41,656 bases of DNA from Gudongella sp034004165. Lineage in GTDB: Bacteria > Bacillota > Clostridia > Tissierellales > Tissierellaceae. Shown piece by piece: positions 39,320-41,656 of the stretch; the stretch's first letter is position 1; each line of letters begins with the position of its first letter. The position numbers were made by a program, and so were the translations under genes. The notes beneath the pieces are model-generated. The model worked only from the letters and a program-made list of their open reading frames with translations, searched no databases and had not been told where the DNA came from. The stretch lies in assembly GCA_034004165.1 (NCBI GenBank), contig JAVEXI010000013.1:1-41656 (forward strand). The letters run 5' to 3'.

Positions 39320-40300
39320 TTAATCAATTAACAGTACCATCTTACCATGACCTTTCTTGGTCAGGATTAATTCGTGTGTTTTATAAGCCTCTTCAAGCTT
39401 AAACTTATCTCCAACAATTGGTACGACGACACCTGACTTAAGGAAGGCAGAAATTCCATAAAGACTTTCCTTATATTCTTTTGGAGGAGCATTCCACAAT
39501 GCCATTCCCAAAATATCAGCTTCTTTTCCCATCGCATGTCTTGGAGTAATTTCTATTGAGCCGCGATTTCCTACTATTACTATTCGGCCATACTGTGAAA
39601 TAATCTTCATGTCGTTTTCAAGGTTGTGATTAGCCAGAAATTCGATGATGACATCGGGTCCTTTTCCATCAGTAATTTTCAATATTTCATCAAAATTATC
39701 TTCCCTTAAGTGATCAGTTGCAAAGTCAGCACCAGCGTCTTTAACCATAGCCTTTCCTTCATCGCTGCTTGCAGTACCAATTACAACTGCTCCTATGGCT
39801 TTTGCCATTTGAACAGCGAGAGTTCCTACTCCGCCACTTGCTCCGTGGATTAACACAACCTCGGAAGCCTTTAACTTTGCTCTGTGAAACAGTGCTCTGT
39901 ATGCTGCCATAGCTGGAATTCCAAGTGAAGCCCCCTGTTCAAAAGAAACATTGTCTGCAAGTAGATGGACAGCATCCGCCTCACATACAACCTTCTGTGC
40001 ATATGTGCCAGTGTTCTTTTTAGCCAGCATTGCGGCTACAAATACGCGGTCGCCAACTTTTACATGAGTTACTCCTTCGCCAACAGCGTCAACAACTCCA
40101 GCTCCGTCAAAACCTGGTGTGAAGGGGAGATCCGGAACTCCAAATGAGTAGTTGCCTGATCTGATATATGCTTCATTTGGATTTACTCCTGCTGCATGTA
40201 GTCTTACCCTGACTTCGTTAACCCCTGGAATGGGTTCATTAATTTCCTTAATCTGAAGTACCTCAGGATCCCCAAATGAGGACATTACAATAGCTTTCAT
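39320..40300 (-). CDS. Zinc-independent MDR-family oxidoreductase (NADPH:quinone reductase / zeta-crystallin-like)
   Basis: This 326-residue medium-chain dehydrogenase/reductase is expected to reduce quinones or alkenals with NAD(P)H. It has the MDR N-terminal GroES-like domain (MKAIVMSSFGDPEVLQIKE, HAAGVNPNEAYIRSG, PGFDGAGVVDAVGEGV, KVGDRVFV), lacks the zinc-ligand Cys/His set, and has the nucleotide fold VLIHGASGGVGTLAVQMAKAIGA, where the AxxGGVG form is typical of quinone reductases. AAGGAGGG precedes the ATG. It is monocistronic, with a dyad between ribosome binding site and promoter region suggesting stress-responsive repression. Confidence 0.9.
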   Translation of the reverse strand: MKAIVMSSFGDPEVLQIKEINEPIPGVNEVRVRLHAAGVNPNEAYIRSGNYSFGVPDLPFTPGFDGAGVVDAVGEGVTHVKVGDRVFVAAMLAKKNTGTYAQKVVCEADAVHLLADNVSFEQGASLGIPAMAAYRALFHRAKLKASEVVLIHGASGGVGTLAVQMAKAIGAVVIGTASSDEGKAMVKDAGADFATDHLREDNFDEILKITDGKGPDVIIEFLANHNLENDMKIISQYGRIVIVGNRGSIEITPRHAMGKEADILGMALWNAPPKEYKESLYGISAFLKSGVVVPIVGDKFKLEEAYKTHELILTKKGHGKMVLLID

Positions 40301-40324
40301 AAAAACCCTCCTTCTAAAAAAAGA

Positions 40325-40342
40325 TTAGACAGGCATGTCCAA
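40325..40342 (-). promoter_or_regulatory. Putative operator upstream of the quinone oxidoreductase
   Basis: On the minus strand TTGGACA-TGCC-TGTCTAA is a near-perfect dyad (6 of 7 positions), about 25 bases upstream of the start codon. A promoter with -10 TCTAAT may overlap it. The rest of the 40301-40547 gap shows only the promoter of the next gene. Confidence 0.5.
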
Positions 40343-40494
40343 TCCAAGTTGAATATTTGTTATCTATCTGTATATTAATTCCCGTAATTGTATTAGGGTA
40401 AACAAATACCAGAGTTTGAATCACAAATCCAGTTATTTACAGATTTATGCCTTGATTAAACCTATCAAAAATGATAACTTATTTTTATTAACCA

Positions 40495-40522
40495 CTTACA
40501 ACACTTTAAAGGGACATATAAT
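40495..40522 (+). promoter_or_regulatory. Putative promoter of the B3/4-domain gene
   Basis: TATAAT (40517-40522) with a modest -35 CTTACA (40495-40500) at 16-base spacing, 25 bases before the start codon. Confidence 0.5.
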
Positions 40523-40547
40523 TTAGAATAGGACGGGAGGAAATGAC

Positions 40548-41252
40548 ATGAAATTTGTTGTAGATCAGTCAGTTTTTGAAAAGATTGAAGGAGTATGTTT
40601 CGCGATAGTCAGTGCTGAGGGAATTGATAATACTATTGAAATTCCAGAAATCAGAGAATTGCTTCAGATAAGCATAAGTATGTGTGAAGAATATTACGAG
40701 GGGAAATCAGTAAAAGAGAGCTCAGAGATTTCTGCTTATCGTGATGCGTTCAGGTCAATGGGTATCAATCCAAATAAATATATGAGTTCAATAGAAGCAC
40801 TTCTAACGAGAATTTCTAAGAAAAAGGGAATGCCTTCCATTAATTCAATTGTAGATTTAGGAAATGCTGTTTCACTTAAATACAGAGTGCCTATCGGAGC
40901 GCACGATCTGGATAGCACAAAAGAGGACATTTTTATAAGAGAAGCGGAATCTGATGATTACTTCATTCCCTTTGGGCAAACAGAGCAGGAGAACCCGGAT
41001 GGAGGAGAGATAGTCTACGTTACCGGAGATTCAGTTCGTACCCGTCGCTGGATTTGGAGGCAGAGCGAGGAAGGGAAAATCACAGATAAGACGAAAAATG
41101 TCTTTTTTCCAATAGATGGTTTCCAATTTGCAAACAGAGAGCAGATGGAAGATGCACAAAGAGAGCTGGCGGATCTTCTGGTACACTATTTTGGCTGCAA
41201 AGTGAAAACTGGATGGGTTGATAAAGATAATCGAGAATTTGAAATTAGTTAA
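40548..41252 (+). CDS. B3/4 (PheRS beta-like tRNA-editing) domain protein
   Basis: This 234-residue soluble protein matches the free-standing B3/4 domain, the editing module of phenylalanyl-tRNA synthetase beta. AYRDAFRSMGINPNKYMSSIEALLTR, INSIVDLGNAVSLKYRVPIGAHD, GEIVYVTGDSVRTRRWIWRQS and VFFPIDGF are the family landmarks. Free-standing copies may deacylate mischarged tRNA, but this is not proven. GGGAGG precedes the ATG. It is a monocistronic unit; no clear terminator follows, and no synthetase is nearby. Confidence 0.88.
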   Translation: MKFVVDQSVFEKIEGVCFAIVSAEGIDNTIEIPEIRELLQISISMCEEYYEGKSVKESSEISAYRDAFRSMGINPNKYMSSIEALLTRISKKKGMPSINSIVDLGNAVSLKYRVPIGAHDLDSTKEDIFIREAESDDYFIPFGQTEQENPDGGEIVYVTGDSVRTRRWIWRQSEEGKITDKTKNVFFPIDGFQFANREQMEDAQRELADLLVHYFGCKVKTGWVDKDNREFEIS

Positions 41253-41294
41253 GATAAAAAAATGCTTATCAGGTCAATAAATACGTCATAAATA

Positions 41295-41321
41295 TTGACT
41301 AGTCGAGGCAAACATTATAAT
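41295..41321 (+). promoter_or_regulatory. Putative promoter of the PAS-domain gene
   Basis: TTGACT (41295-41300) and TATAAT (41316-41321) at a short 15-base spacing, 36 bases before the PAS gene start. Confidence 0.5.
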
Positions 41322-41357
41322 ATAGTAAAGTACCTATATGTTTTCAGGAGGGCTAAT

Positions 41358-41656
41358 ATGCATTTCGATAGCTCCGCACCGATTGAAAAGTTGCCAGGCA
41401 CAACAACGTCTGAAGATATGTATCGGCATCTTGCCGGCATTACAGACCAGATTATAATGTTTGTTGACCTAAATGGGAAAATACTTGAAGCCAACAAAGC
41501 TGCAGTGAATGCTTATGGCTATACATACGAAGAACTCTGCGATCTTAACATCACTGATTTAAGGGCAGATTTCAAAAATGTATAAAAGCAGATTAGTATT
41601 GCAAGCAGCAGGGGGATAATATTTGAAGCTGTCCATAGGAGAAAAGATGGAAGCTA
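41358..41656 (+). pseudogene. PAS-domain signalling protein with in-frame TAA, 3'-truncated by window edge
   Basis: The ATG at 41358 has AGGAGGG 5 bases upstream. It starts a PAS sensor: DQIIMFVDLNGKILEANKAA, YGYTYEELCDLNITDLRA. At 41583-41585 a TAA stops the frame after 75 residues in mid-domain. The same frame then continues openly to the window end with GIIFEAVHRRKDGS, the typical end of a PAS domain and its PAC motif. So the gene is either nonsense-mutated or carries a sequence error; a UAA is not a recoding codon. The intact protein would be a sensor kinase, diguanylate cyclase or PAS-regulated activator, which cannot be told because the output domain lies beyond the window. Confidence 0.6.

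Noticed and set aside
1..41656. CRISPR arrays, prophage, insertion sequences and integrative elements.
   Set aside because: No regularly spaced repeats, transposase, integrase or phage structural genes were found on either strand; the tRNA genes have no adjacent integrase or direct-repeat att site.

Overview
The window is AT-rich DNA from a Gram-positive anaerobe, most likely class Clostridia (Tissierellales/Peptostreptococcales-like). The evidence is the core-gene order rpsF-ssb-rpsR, yybS-gdpP-rplI-dnaB and dnaD-dnaC, strong AGGAGG ribosome binding sites with ATG/GTG/TTG starts, a T-box in front of serS, a clostridial-type 4Fe-4S ferredoxin, cobalamin-dependent radical SAM enzymes and an in-frame UGA that looks like selenocysteine. 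I cannot name the genus from sequence alone.

Region 1 (1-3950): the 3' end of an iron-dependent alcohol dehydrogenase, a purine nucleoside phosphorylase and an MtnA-like sugar-1-phosphate isomerase in one tight operon, then a PLP aminotransferase and a convergent ferredoxin. Region 2 (4050-14590): housekeeping. rpsF-ssb-rpsR has a strong promoter and an apparent S6:S18 autoregulatory leader. yybS-gdpP-rplI-dnaB gives c-di-AMP hydrolysis, L9 and the replicative helicase. These are followed by a GNAT, a DnaD-like protein, a DnaC/DnaI-type loader, an orphan EIIC-like membrane protein and glutamate racemase. Region 3 (14586-22226): T-box-serS (specifier UCC), a TAXI-type TRAP transporter operon, a DUF302 protein, tRNA-Arg(CCT)-tadA, threonine aldolase and tRNA-Ser(CGA).

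Region 4 (22256-27516, minus strand): a BlaI-type repressor with an M56 metalloprotease fused to a degenerate M23 domain, transcribed from a promoter wrapped in two operator dyads. Upstream of it are an ArsB/NhaD-family permease and a Na/Pi-cotransporter-like protein. Their shared leader is a well-matched yybP-ykoY (Mn2+) riboswitch with an intrinsic terminator, an unusual gene pairing for this riboswitch.

Region 5 (27700-35830): a seven-gene, tightly coupled operon with four different B12-binding-type radical SAM proteins, two GNAT/FemAB-like acyltransferases and a SAM methyltransferase. No precursor peptide or known signature gene is present. It is the best candidate here for an undescribed biosynthetic system, possibly for a modified lipid or small metabolite.

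Region 6 (35814-39304): an arsenic-resistance locus. ArsR lies on a 22-bp perfect palindrome, followed by an ArsP-type permease under a second operator, a small thioredoxin and the arsenite exporter Acr3. Divergently transcribed is an ArsC-family reductase whose first redox cysteine is a UGA codon followed by a bacterial-SECIS-like hairpin, so it is probably a selenoprotein. A conventional ORF call truncates it. Region 7 (39320-41656): a quinone-oxidoreductase-like enzyme, a B3/4-domain protein and a PAS-domain gene interrupted by an in-frame TAA and running off the window.
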